From: an uncultured Pigmentiphaga sp.
Lineage (GTDB): Bacteria; Pseudomonadota; Gammaproteobacteria; Burkholderiales; Burkholderiaceae_B
Length of the DNA stretch: 32,513 bases
NCBI GenBank assembly: GCA_937891425.1
Contig: CALAGD010000102.1
Location: 1-32,513 of the forward strand
Direction of reading: 5' to 3'
Shown: positions 1 to 7,285 of the stretch, in pieces
Numbering within the stretch: the first letter of the stretch is position 1
Layout of the letters: each line of letters starts with the position of its first letter
Translations under genes and position numbers: made by a program
Notes under the pieces: generated by a model
What the model was told of the DNA's origin: nothing
Seen by the model: only the letters and a program-made list of their open reading frames with translations
Database searches by the model: none

Positions 1-50
1 TCGCGTTCGCAATGCGAAGGTCGGGAGTTCGATCCTCCTCGTCTCCACCA
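1..50 (+). tRNA. tRNA 3' portion, probably tRNA-Ala(CGC), 5' end outside window
   Basis: The first 50 bases fold as the 3' part of a tRNA. The anticodon arm is TCGCG/TGCGA (1-5 with 13-17) around a seven-base loop, with anticodon CGC at 8-10. A five-base variable loop follows, then a T arm GGGAG/CTCCT around TTCGATC, and an encoded CCA end at 48-50. CGC reads the alanine codon GCG. The 3' acceptor strand CGTCTCC puts U at position 70, as needed for the G3:U70 identity pair of tRNA-Ala, and the discriminator base is A. The D arm and 5' acceptor strand lie before the window, so the identity rests on half the molecule. Confidence 0.8.
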
Positions 51-56
51 GAATTC

Positions 57-88
57 AAAGCCCACTGCTCAGTCCGGTGGGCTTTTTG
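57..88 (+). terminator. Rho-independent terminator of the tRNA gene
   Basis: The stem AAAGCCCAC (57-65) pairs with GTGGGCTTT (77-85) across an 11-base loop. A T run follows, starting six bases after the CCA end of the tRNA. Confidence 0.8.
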
Positions 89-264
89 TTTGCCCGGACA
101 ACCGGCAGAACGCACCCGGATACGCAAACCAGGTTCACATGAACCCGCAGAAAAAGAACTAGAACGTGGTCTCGCGTTTTCGAGCGCACTGCTTGCCCTT
201 GGCGCCGGCGTCATGCAACCCGCCTTATCGGAACAGGCCGTGGGAGTACAGGGTGGAGTGCGGC

Positions 265-1650
265 TCAAGTGCCTGGCACCAGCCGGGATACGTCGGGCGC
301 GTCGGGCAAGGCCAGCAGATTGGCAAGCAGCCGGTTGCGCCACGCCAGCGGCAACGTCCGCGTGCAGTCCTCGAATTTCCGAATCAGTTCCTTGTCACCG
401 AGCGGACAACTCGCATCTCCTCGAGCCGCGAATACTTCGCCACTGTCGAGACAACGCCCGTCCTTCAGGTAGATCCGCACGCGATCGCTCTTGGCCAACG
501 TCGGCTCGGTGGGATGACGTGTGTCCACGGTATGCACCTCAACGAGTTCGAACAGCGCCTGAACCTCGGGTCGGACTACAAACTCGTCGCTCAGCTGGGC
601 CAGACCGCATGCCCGTGCGACTAGCGCGGCTGCCACCGCGAACTGCATGCTGAACTTGGCCTCCAGCGCATTCATCGGTCGCCGGTTGCGCAGCATCGAC
701 GCCTGAGCGGGGCCGACCGTCACCTCAACCCGATCCACCTGGTCTGGCTGCACGTCATGCGCGTGCACGAGATCCAGCATGGCGTCGATGACCCGGTGAG
801 CGGCATAGCATGCGGGGTATTTTTTGATCGTGAGGCCGATGCTGGCCAGCCTCAGCTCTTCGCCATAGCTGTCAGCAGGCGGATCGAGATCCACCTGCCC
901 TTCGGGAGAAACGGCCACGAGAAACCCTTTGGGATGCTCGAGTACGTCCGGCGCGGCCGTCATGCCCGCCTGTGCCAGGTCCACTGCGTCGATGCCAGCC
1001 GCCGCCGCGCGTCCGGCGTGGAACGGCTTGGCCATGCTGCCGAAATTGGCGGTCAGCCCTGCCGCCATGCTGGCTGCGAGTCCCAGGGCATGCCATGCCT
1101 GCTCGTCGGAAAGGCCGCGCAACCCGGCCACAGCAGCCGCGCTGGCCACGGTACCGAAAATGCCGGTGGGATGCCAGCCTTTGAGGTGATGCAGCCCCCG
1201 CTCGCGCGCGATGAGTTCGGCCCACACCTCAAACCCGGTGACGTATGCAGCGATGAGTTGTCTGCCCGACGCATGGGATCGCTCACCTTCGGCAAGCAAT
1301 GCAGGGACCAGCACGGCGCTGGGGTGACCCTGCAGGCCGACATCGTCATAGTCGAGCGCGTGCGCGGCCGTTCCATTGACCAGCGCGGCGTCGCGCGCCC
1401 CGACCCGCGTCTCTCCAAACAGGATGCGCGCATGTGCGGCACCTCCCGACCGGGACTCCACCCAGCCGCGCACGATGCGCGTGACCGCTTCTTCGCGCGC
1501 CGCCAGCATGACTGCCGCGGTATCGATGAAGCCGTTACGGATCATGCGTTCCAGCGCAGGTTGGATGCGTCGGGTATGGGTTGCCGCAACAACCCCGGCC
1601 AGCCGCGCGGTCAGGCCGGCCCCACTTCTCGGGACAGGTCGTGTACTCAT
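265..1650 (-). CDS. MmgE/PrpD family protein
   Basis: A 461-residue protein of the MmgE/PrpD superfamily, whose members include 2-methylcitrate dehydratase, cis-aconitate decarboxylase and iminodisuccinate epimerase. Family hallmarks are HALDYDD followed by GHPSAVLVPALLA (about residues 97-118), the helical GWHPTGIFGTVASAAA stretch (about 158-173), IKKYPACYAAHR (about 275-286) and KFSMQFAVA (about 331-339). The length is normal and the protein looks cytosolic, with no signal peptide. It is the last gene of the leftward catabolic operon, 54 bp after the acyl-CoA dehydrogenase. The start is ATG with only a weak ribosome site, so initiation may depend on upstream translation. The exact reaction cannot be read from sequence. 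In this operon it would act on a branched di- or tricarboxylate as a dehydratase, isomerase or decarboxylase, which is inference. A short GTGCC-T-GGCAC inverted repeat sits at its stop codon. Confidence 0.88.
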   Translation of the reverse strand: MSTRPVPRSGAGLTARLAGVVAATHTRRIQPALERMIRNGFIDTAAVMLAAREEAVTRIVRGWVESRSGGAAHARILFGETRVGARDAALVNGTAAHALDYDDVGLQGHPSAVLVPALLAEGERSHASGRQLIAAYVTGFEVWAELIARERGLHHLKGWHPTGIFGTVASAAAVAGLRGLSDEQAWHALGLAASMAAGLTANFGSMAKPFHAGRAAAAGIDAVDLAQAGMTAAPDVLEHPKGFLVAVSPEGQVDLDPPADSYGEELRLASIGLTIKKYPACYAAHRVIDAMLDLVHAHDVQPDQVDRVEVTVGPAQASMLRNRRPMNALEAKFSMQFAVAAALVARACGLAQLSDEFVVRPEVQALFELVEVHTVDTRHPTEPTLAKSDRVRIYLKDGRCLDSGEVFAARGDASCPLGDKELIRKFEDCTRTLPLAWRNRLLANLLALPDAPDVSRLVPGT

Positions 1651-1704
1651 TATGCAGGCTCGCTCAGCTCACAAGGCGGACGGACCCTGCGGGCCCGCAC
1701 CGGC

Positions 1705-2892
1705 CTAGTACGAACGCGGCATTCCCAGCACGTGCTCGCCAATGTATGCAAGAATGAGGTTGGTAGAAATCGGAGCAGTCCTCTGTACGCGCGCCTCGCG
1801 CCAGCGACGTTCGACGTCGTACTCGCGCGCATAGCCGAAGCCGCCATGGGTTTGCATGCAGGCTTCGGCAGCGTTCCATGCCGCCTCGGATGACAGCAGC
1901 TTGGCAATGTTGGCCTCTTCACCGCAAGGCTGACCCGCATCGAAAAGTGCCGCTGCCTTGCGCACCATCATGTCGGCGGCCTGCATTTCCGCGTAGGCCC
2001 GCGCAATGGGAAACTGGATGCCCTGGTTTTGCCCGATGGGACGATCAAACACGATGCGGTCGCAGGCATAGCGCGAAGCGGTCCGGATGAACCATTGCGC
2101 ATCGCCGATAGACTCATGCGACACCAGGATGCGCTCGGCATTCATGCCATCGAGTATGCACCGGAAGCCCTTGCCCTCCTGACCGATCAGGTTCTCGGCC
2201 GGAACCCTCAGCCCGTCGAAGAACAGCTCGGTGGTATTGTGATTGATCATCACGTCGAGCTTGCGAATCTCCAGGCCATTGCCCACAGCCTCGCGCAGGT
2301 CGACCAGCAGCACGGACAGCCCGTCAGTCTTCTTCTGCGCCTGGTCAACGGGCGTGGTGCGGCACAGCAGCAGCATGAGATCCGAATGTAACGCACGGGA
2401 GATGAAGACCTTCTGCCCATGCACCACGTAATGATCACCATCGCGCACGGCGCGGGTCTTGAGCTTCGTAGTGTCGGTACCCGTGGTGGGTTCGGTCACA
2501 CCGAAAGCCTGCAAGCGCAGTTCGCCGCTGGCAATCTTCGGCAGATACTTGCGTTTCTGTTCCTCGCTGCCGTGGCGCAGCAGCGTACCCATGGTGTACA
2601 TCTGCGCGTGAGCCGCCGCCGCATAACATCCATGGGCATGGCATTCCTGCAGAATCACCCCCGCCGCGCGCAGCGGCAGACCCGCGCCACCATACTCTTC
2701 CGGAATCAGCGCGGCCAGGTAACCAGATTCCGACATGGCCCTCACGAACTCGGTGGGGTAGGCTTCTGCCCGATCGATCTCGCGCCAATAGGTATTGGGA
2801 AAGTCGGCGCAGATGCGCCGCACACCTTCGCGGATTTCGGGATAGTCTTCGCCCAGTGGAACTTGAACGGTAGTCTGGTTCATGGTGTTCAT
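1705..2892 (-). CDS. Acyl-CoA dehydrogenase, FAD-dependent
   Basis: A 395-residue acyl-CoA dehydrogenase. The N-terminal helical domain carries IPEEYGGAGL (63-72). The middle beta domain has FGVTEPTTGTDTT (130-142) in place of the usual FxxTEPxxGSD flavin-binding motif. The C-terminal domain has FDRPIGQNQGIQFPIA (282-297) and MQTHGGFGYAREYDVER (346-362). The base expected near the C-terminus (medium-chain enzyme Glu376) is missing: the segment reads RTAPISTN. Glu253 in GMNAERILVS instead aligns with the catalytic Glu254 of isovaleryl-CoA dehydrogenase, which suggests a branched acyl-CoA substrate. The ATG is preceded by AGGA with eight bases spacing. It lies 51 bp after the HMG-CoA-lyase-like gene and in the same operon. 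Membership of the family is certain; the substrate is not. Confidence 0.93.
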   Translation of the reverse strand: MNTMNQTTVQVPLGEDYPEIREGVRRICADFPNTYWREIDRAEAYPTEFVRAMSESGYLAALIPEEYGGAGLPLRAAGVILQECHAHGCYAAAAHAQMYTMGTLLRHGSEEQKRKYLPKIASGELRLQAFGVTEPTTGTDTTKLKTRAVRDGDHYVVHGQKVFISRALHSDLMLLLCRTTPVDQAQKKTDGLSVLLVDLREAVGNGLEIRKLDVMINHNTTELFFDGLRVPAENLIGQEGKGFRCILDGMNAERILVSHESIGDAQWFIRTASRYACDRIVFDRPIGQNQGIQFPIARAYAEMQAADMMVRKAAALFDAGQPCGEEANIAKLLSSEAAWNAAEACMQTHGGFGYAREYDVERRWREARVQRTAPISTNLILAYIGEHVLGMPRSY

Positions 2893-2943
2893 CGATGAGT
2901 TCCTGCATTGTCTTTGGCTGCAACTGACTGCTGCAGCGAGGTT

Positions 2944-4026
2944 TCAGCCTGCCTGCCCGGAAACGGAGGCACGTATACTGGCGTAGTGATGCGGCAGGCC
3001 GGCCCGCGCCAGGGCACCGTACAGGGGAGTATCCGGCAGATTGCGGGCCACGATCGCCCGTACCGCCAGAAGTCTTTCGAGGTCGACTCCGGTGCGCATG
3101 CCCATGGCCTCGAGCATGAAGCACAGGTCTTCCATGACGATGTTACCGGTTGCGCGTGGCACGAACTGACAGCCTCCCAGGCCGGCCAGTGATGCATCAA
3201 AGCGACGTACGCCGCAATCCAGCGCGGCCAGTACGTTGGCCAGCCCAAGTCCGCGCGTGTCGTGGAAGTGCGCCGACACCGGCATCGAGCCGAGATCGCT
3301 CATGACCGCCCTGAATGCGCGTCGCACCAGCGCCGGGTCAGCATAGCCCACCGTGTCGGCAATCATGACTTCGTCCACGCCAGCCTCAGCGTAGGCCATG
3401 GCCCAGCGGCGCACTTCATCGACCGGCACGGCTCCTTCGTAGCCACAGCCCAGCGCGCTTGACAGGCCACCCACGATGCGCGGTCTGCGATCGGGTGGCA
3501 CGGTCCGCAACAGGTTGACGATGCGCCGTACGTCGGCAATCGACTCTTCCCGCTCGCGCCGCACATTCCTGAGGTTGTGCGTGCGGCTCACCGACAACAC
3601 ATAGTTCAGCCGGTGTACGCCCAGTGCGAGCGCCCGTTCTGCCCCCTTGAGATTGGGGATCAGGGCCACGACCGTCAGGCCGGGGATGGCCAGCGACTCC
3701 TGCACGACCTGCCCGGCGTCGACGAACTGTGGCACCAGTTTTGGTGGCACAAATGACGTCACTTCGATTTCCGGCATCCCGGCGGCCGCTTCGGCGCGAA
3801 TCCACGCCAGCTTCTCTTCCGTCGGGAAAAGCGTCCGGAACATCTGCAGCCCGTCACGCAACCCCACCTCGCAGACGATGACATCGCGGTCGTCTGCCTG
3901 CCCCTGGCGGGGAGATCGCGTCAGCGAGTCGGGGTGCAGTTGATCTCTGGCCGTCGTGAGTCGGTCGTCCGCCCTGTCCCCTTCCGTCGGCACATGCTCT
4001 GATAAGGCGCTCCTGATCACTGGCAT
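2944..4026 (-). CDS. Hydroxymethylglutaryl-CoA lyase-like protein
   Basis: A 360-residue TIM-barrel lyase of the HMGL-like family, which splits 3-hydroxy-3-methylglutaryl-CoA into acetyl-CoA and acetoacetate. Key residues known from the human enzyme are all present: Arg57-Asp58 in EVGLRDGLQ, His253 and His255 in HFHDTRG (metal ligands), Cys286 in GLGGCQFVP (glycine-loop cysteine) and Asn295 in ATGNI. About 45 hydrophilic residues precede the first barrel strand, more than bacterial family members usually have. The ATG is nevertheless supported by a clear GAGGAA ribosome site that overlaps the stop of the hydratase gene nine bases upstream. Related enzymes cleave other 3-hydroxy acyl-CoAs such as citramalyl-CoA, so the exact substrate is open. 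Confidence 0.9.
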   Translation of the reverse strand: MPVIRSALSEHVPTEGDRADDRLTTARDQLHPDSLTRSPRQGQADDRDVIVCEVGLRDGLQMFRTLFPTEEKLAWIRAEAAAGMPEIEVTSFVPPKLVPQFVDAGQVVQESLAIPGLTVVALIPNLKGAERALALGVHRLNYVLSVSRTHNLRNVRREREESIADVRRIVNLLRTVPPDRRPRIVGGLSSALGCGYEGAVPVDEVRRWAMAYAEAGVDEVMIADTVGYADPALVRRAFRAVMSDLGSMPVSAHFHDTRGLGLANVLAALDCGVRRFDASLAGLGGCQFVPRATGNIVMEDLCFMLEAMGMRTGVDLERLLAVRAIVARNLPDTPLYGALARAGLPHHYASIRASVSGQAG

Positions 4027-4035
4027 GGGTGTTCC

Positions 4036-4839
4036 TCATTTTGCACGGAAGACAGGTTTGCGCTTCTCGTTGAACGCACGGACACCTTCCAGCCGGTCTT
4101 CAGTCACCACCAGCCGGTTGTATGCCTCGAGCTCGTACCGGTAGCCTGTGAGAAGATCGGTCTGCAGGCCGTGGTGTATGGATTTCTTGGCCTGCCAGAT
4201 CGCCAGCGGAGCGTTCGCCGCGATGGCATTCGCGGTATCCAGTACGCCTGCAATCAGAGCTCCCACATCATCGAATACCTCGCTGACGATGCCCCAGCGT
4301 TCGGCCTGCTCTGCCGAGAACGCGCGCGCAGTGAAGATCAGCTCTTTCGCACGCCGCTCGCCAGCTGCCCGCGCGAGGGTCTGCGTGCCCCCGCCACCGG
4401 GCATGATGCCCAACCGGGTTTCCGACAGTGCAAACCGGGCAGAGCGACACGCATAGATGAAATCGCAAGCGAGCGCCGTTTCGAAGCCACCGCCGTAGGC
4501 ATGCCCGTTGACCGCAGCAATGACCGGCACCGGCACGTCCAGCAGGGTCATGAAGGCGCGCTCGAACAGCTCGTGCTGACGTCGCCATGCCTCGTCGCTC
4601 ATGCCGTTGCGCTCTTTCAGGTCGCCACCTGCGCAAAACGCACGATCGCCGGCGCCCATAAGGATGACGCAGCGGATCTCGCCAGGATCGACCGTCAGCC
4701 GGGTCCATACATCGAGCAGGTCACGCCCCATCTGCGTGTTGATGGCGTTCAGCACCTTCGGCCTGTTCAGCGTCACGCGCAACACATGGGCGTCGGGCGA
4801 ATCCAGCAACAGGGTCTCGTATTCCGGGAAATCGTTCAT
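4036..4839 (-). CDS. Enoyl-CoA hydratase/isomerase family protein (methylglutaconyl-CoA hydratase-like)
   Basis: A 267-residue crotonase-fold enzyme. The oxyanion-hole segments are FCAGGDLKE (68-76) and NGHAYGGGFE (111-120). Both catalytic glutamates of enoyl-CoA hydratases are present, Glu120 in GGGFE and Glu140 in LSETRLG, followed by GIMPGGGGTQTL. It should therefore hydrate an enoyl-CoA rather than act only as an isomerase. Next to an HMG-CoA-lyase-like gene, 3-methylglutaconyl-CoA is the natural candidate substrate, by analogy with LiuC/AUH in leucine breakdown; this is inference. Its ATG overlaps the CoA-transferase stop as ATGA, and AAGG lies eight bases upstream. The two genes are therefore probably translationally coupled. 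Confidence 0.92.
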   Translation of the reverse strand: MNDFPEYETLLLDSPDAHVLRVTLNRPKVLNAINTQMGRDLLDVWTRLTVDPGEIRCVILMGAGDRAFCAGGDLKERNGMSDEAWRRQHELFERAFMTLLDVPVPVIAAVNGHAYGGGFETALACDFIYACRSARFALSETRLGIMPGGGGTQTLARAAGERRAKELIFTARAFSAEQAERWGIVSEVFDDVGALIAGVLDTANAIAANAPLAIWQAKKSIHHGLQTDLLTGYRYELEAYNRLVVTEDRLEGVRAFNEKRKPVFRAK

Positions 4840-6008
4840 GGATCTACCTTCACATCAGGCGCAAGAAATCGGCTCGTCGCCTCACCAAGCGCTGGCGGCG
4901 CCCATTTCGGTACGGGCCGCTGGCCATCGAAGCTGACCGGCAAGCCTATCATGGGAATGCTCGAACCCGGCACGCTCTGCAGAATGCCTAACGCGCGTGT
5001 CTGTTCATGTTCCAACATTTGCCTGACATCCTGCACGGGGGCATTGGGTACGCCTGCGGCATCCAGCCGCTCCATCCAGTACGTGTTGGGCTGGGCCGCC
5101 ATGCAGGGTTCTATCAGGGCATAAAGTTCCTGCGCGTGCTGCACCCGTGCCGGATTGCTGGCGAAGCGTGCATCCTGTACCCATTCGGGATGGCCAAGCA
5201 CCTGGCAGAAGGCCGCGAACAGCTTGTCGTTGCCGGCAGCCACTACCAGTTCACCGTCCGCCGTACGATAGGCACGGTAGGGAACGATGCCCACCTGGCC
5301 TGACCCCACCTTGCGTGGCACATCACCGGATGCGAGGTACTGCGCTGCGTGCATCGTCATCCATGCCGCCGCGGTCTCGAACAGCGACACATCGACGATC
5401 GCACCTTGCCCCGTATGCTCACGGCGCAGCAGGGCCGAAACGACCCCGAGGGCTGCCCACATCGCGGTTCCCATGTCGATGATAGAGGGGCCGACACGAA
5501 CCGCCGGCCAGCCTTCCTCCCCCACCACGCTCATGATGCCCCCGAACGCCTGCATCAAAGGGTCGTATCCCGGTCGGTCCGCCAGCGGCCCCTGTCGTCC
5601 AAAGGCCCCCAGGTTGCAGTAAATGAGCCTGGGGTTGCACTTGCACAGTGTTTCGGCATCCAGACCAAGCGCTGCCGTCTGTCCAGGCCTCAGGTTCTGC
5701 AGCACGACGTCAGCGCGCGTCTCGATCAGCCTGACAAGCGCCATGCAATCCCTAGAATCGCGCAGATTGGCAACGACCGAGTGCTTGTTGCGGTTCAGCG
5801 CCTGGAACGTCGCGGCCGCGCCATCGACGAATGGTGGTCCCCACTTGCGTGCATCGTCGCCCTGCGGTTTCTCGATCTTGATGACCTCGGCACCCAGGTC
5901 GGCAAGAATCTGACCCGCATAAGGTGCGGCAACACTGTGACCCAGCTCCACTACGACGACACCAGCCAGCGGCAATGCCGCGGTCGAAGCGGATGTTTCA
6001 ACGTCCAT
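4836..6008 (-). CDS. Class III CoA-transferase (CaiB/BaiF family)
   Basis: A class III (formyl-CoA transferase type) CoA-transferase of 390 residues when read from the ATG at 6008. It moves CoA between carboxylic acids, often with succinyl-CoA as donor. Signature segments are LAGVVVVELGHSVAAPYA, LADLGAEVIKIEKPQGDD, and RPGYDPLMQAFGG, whose Asp149 matches the catalytic aspartate of the family (Asp169 in formyl-CoA transferase). A GTG at 6035 would add nine residues, but a GGGGG run six bases before the ATG at 6008 supports the shorter form. As first enzyme of the operon after the receptor gene, it probably activates the imported acid to its CoA ester. The acid cannot be named from sequence. 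Confidence 0.92.
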   Translation of the reverse strand: MDVETSASTAALPLAGVVVVELGHSVAAPYAGQILADLGAEVIKIEKPQGDDARKWGPPFVDGAAATFQALNRNKHSVVANLRDSRDCMALVRLIETRADVVLQNLRPGQTAALGLDAETLCKCNPRLIYCNLGAFGRQGPLADRPGYDPLMQAFGGIMSVVGEEGWPAVRVGPSIIDMGTAMWAALGVVSALLRREHTGQGAIVDVSLFETAAAWMTMHAAQYLASGDVPRKVGSGQVGIVPYRAYRTADGELVVAAGNDKLFAAFCQVLGHPEWVQDARFASNPARVQHAQELYALIEPCMAAQPNTYWMERLDAAGVPNAPVQDVRQMLEHEQTRALGILQSVPGSSIPMIGLPVSFDGQRPVPKWAPPALGEATSRFLAPDVKVDP

Positions 6009-6097
6009 GCAAGCCCCCGTGATGCAACAGACCACAATGCCGTTTCGCCCCGCCGCATCCTGCGGCGTAGCCGGGACAGCCCCGGCACGAATCGTGC

Positions 6098-7075
6098 CTA
6101 TTCAGCCGAAATCCCCGCCTCGCGGATCAGGGCACCTTTGGCCTCCATGTCTCGCTTCTGCAGGTCGGCCAGTGCATCCGGACTGGTATCCTTGGGCACC
6201 ACAAGGCCCGCGGCACCCAGCTTCTCCTGGATTTCCTTGTCGGCCAGCGCCTTCACGATGGCTCCCGAAAGGCGCCGGGCAACGTCGGGCTGCAGCCCGG
6301 CCGGCGCGAAGAAGGCGAGCCACGATGGCATTGCAAAACCTTCATAGGTTTCTGCAACTGTTGGTACATTTGGCAGACCTGGATAACGCTCGGTATCAGT
6401 TACCGCCAGCGCTTTCAGCTTGCCCGACTCGATGTGCGGGATCACCGTGATTGCGCTTGCGAACAACGCCGGAATCTGGCCGCCCATGGTATCGGTCAGT
6501 GCCGGCCCACCACCCCGATAGGGCACATGCACGAGCTTCACGCCTGCCCGGCGCGCCAGCAGCTCGCCAGCCAGATGGTGCGGCGACCCCAGACCAGACG
6601 ACCCGTAAGTGTTCGGAATGGTGCCGTTGCGCACCCCCTCGAGGTACTCTGCCAGCGTATTCGCGGGCACATTCGCATTGACTGCCAGTACGAGCGGGTT
6701 GTACGCCGCCAGAGCAAGTGGCGTGAAGTCCTTCACGGGGTGGAAGGTTGGATTCTTCGACAGACTGTAGTTCGTGCCGTGAGTGGCATCCGTGCCCAGC
6801 ATGAACGTGTAGCCATCGGCCGGCTGACGGGCACCGTACTCGGTTCCGATGTTGCCGCTGGCTCCGCTGCGGTTATCGATGATGACGCTCTGCTCCAGCA
6901 GTTCTGACACCTTCTGACCGACCATACGCGCCGTGGCATCCGCCGAAGCGCCTGGCGGATAAGGAACGATCAGCCGGAGGGGCTTGTCGGGGTACTCGGC
7001 ATGGGCAATGGGTGTCAGGCTGGAAAGCGCAAACAGTGCGGGCAGCAGGGCCCGCAAAACTAGACGTCGGCTCAC
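6098..7075 (-). CDS. Bug-family tripartite tricarboxylate transporter substrate-binding protein
   Basis: A periplasmic solute receptor of the Bug (TctC-like) family. From the GTG at 7075 it is 325 residues: a basic start MSRRLVLR, a hydrophobic core ALLPALFALSSL, and a likely cleavage after PIAHA. The mature part opens with YPDKPLRLIVPYPPGASAD, the typical Bug N-terminus with its ligand loop. Later family segments are DNRSGASGNIGTE, HVPYRGGGPALTD and VPTVAE. The GTG is preferred because GAGGAG stands eight bases upstream. The open frame extends to 7174, but the predicted transcript starts near 7153, so that start is excluded; ATG 7105 remains possible. No TctA/TctB membrane gene lies in the window, as is usual for the many orphan Bug receptors of Bordetella-like bacteria. 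Ligands of the family are mostly di- and tricarboxylates, which fits the enzymes downstream. Confidence 0.93.
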   Translation of the reverse strand: MSRRLVLRALLPALFALSSLTPIAHAEYPDKPLRLIVPYPPGASADATARMVGQKVSELLEQSVIIDNRSGASGNIGTEYGARQPADGYTFMLGTDATHGTNYSLSKNPTFHPVKDFTPLALAAYNPLVLAVNANVPANTLAEYLEGVRNGTIPNTYGSSGLGSPHHLAGELLARRAGVKLVHVPYRGGGPALTDTMGGQIPALFASAITVIPHIESGKLKALAVTDTERYPGLPNVPTVAETYEGFAMPSWLAFFAPAGLQPDVARRLSGAIVKALADKEIQEKLGAAGLVVPKDTSPDALADLQKRDMEAKGALIREAGISAE

Positions 7076-7159
7076 GCGTGTGTCTCCTCTTTCTGGATTT
7101 TTCATGTACTCGGCATGTTGCCGTTGTTCGCGTTTGTCCAAACATCCGGACGACATGAA

Positions 7160-7187
7160 GTTATAATTCGCCAAGCAGACTTGTCAA
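7160..7187 (-). promoter_or_regulatory. Sigma70 promoter of the catabolic operon
   Basis: On the minus strand the -35 box is a perfect TTGACA (7187-7182). A 16-base spacer and TATAAC (7165-7160) follow. Transcription would begin near 7153, giving a leader of about 78 nt before the GTG of the Bug gene. Confidence 0.72.
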
Positions 7188-7189
7188 GT
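7179..7189. promoter_or_regulatory. Palindrome ACTTGTCAAGT over the -35 box, putative GntR-family operator
   Basis: A perfect 5-1-5 inverted repeat that contains the whole -35 hexamer of the catabolic promoter and lies about 100 bp upstream of the divergent GntR/UTRA gene. HutC-type GntR proteins bind short palindromes of this kind. A repressor bound here would block RNA polymerase. The site and its geometry are seen; the identity of the binding protein is inferred. Confidence 0.5.
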
Positions 7190-7285
7190 GTCGTCTTTCC
7201 GTGAATCGATCCGCAGAAGGGTCACCCTGCCGAAGCAGGTGCGCCCTGAAGAGGGTCGTTACGCCCTTTTGCCAGTCTTCCTTAC

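Noticed and set aside
757..1893. A 378-codon plus-strand frame opposite the MmgE/PrpD gene
   Set aside because: Antisense shadow; the minus-strand product matches its family along its whole length.
7076..7174. Longer N-terminus for the Bug receptor
   Set aside because: It would begin upstream of the predicted transcription start and place the signal peptide internally. The GTG at 7075 has a strong ribosome site.
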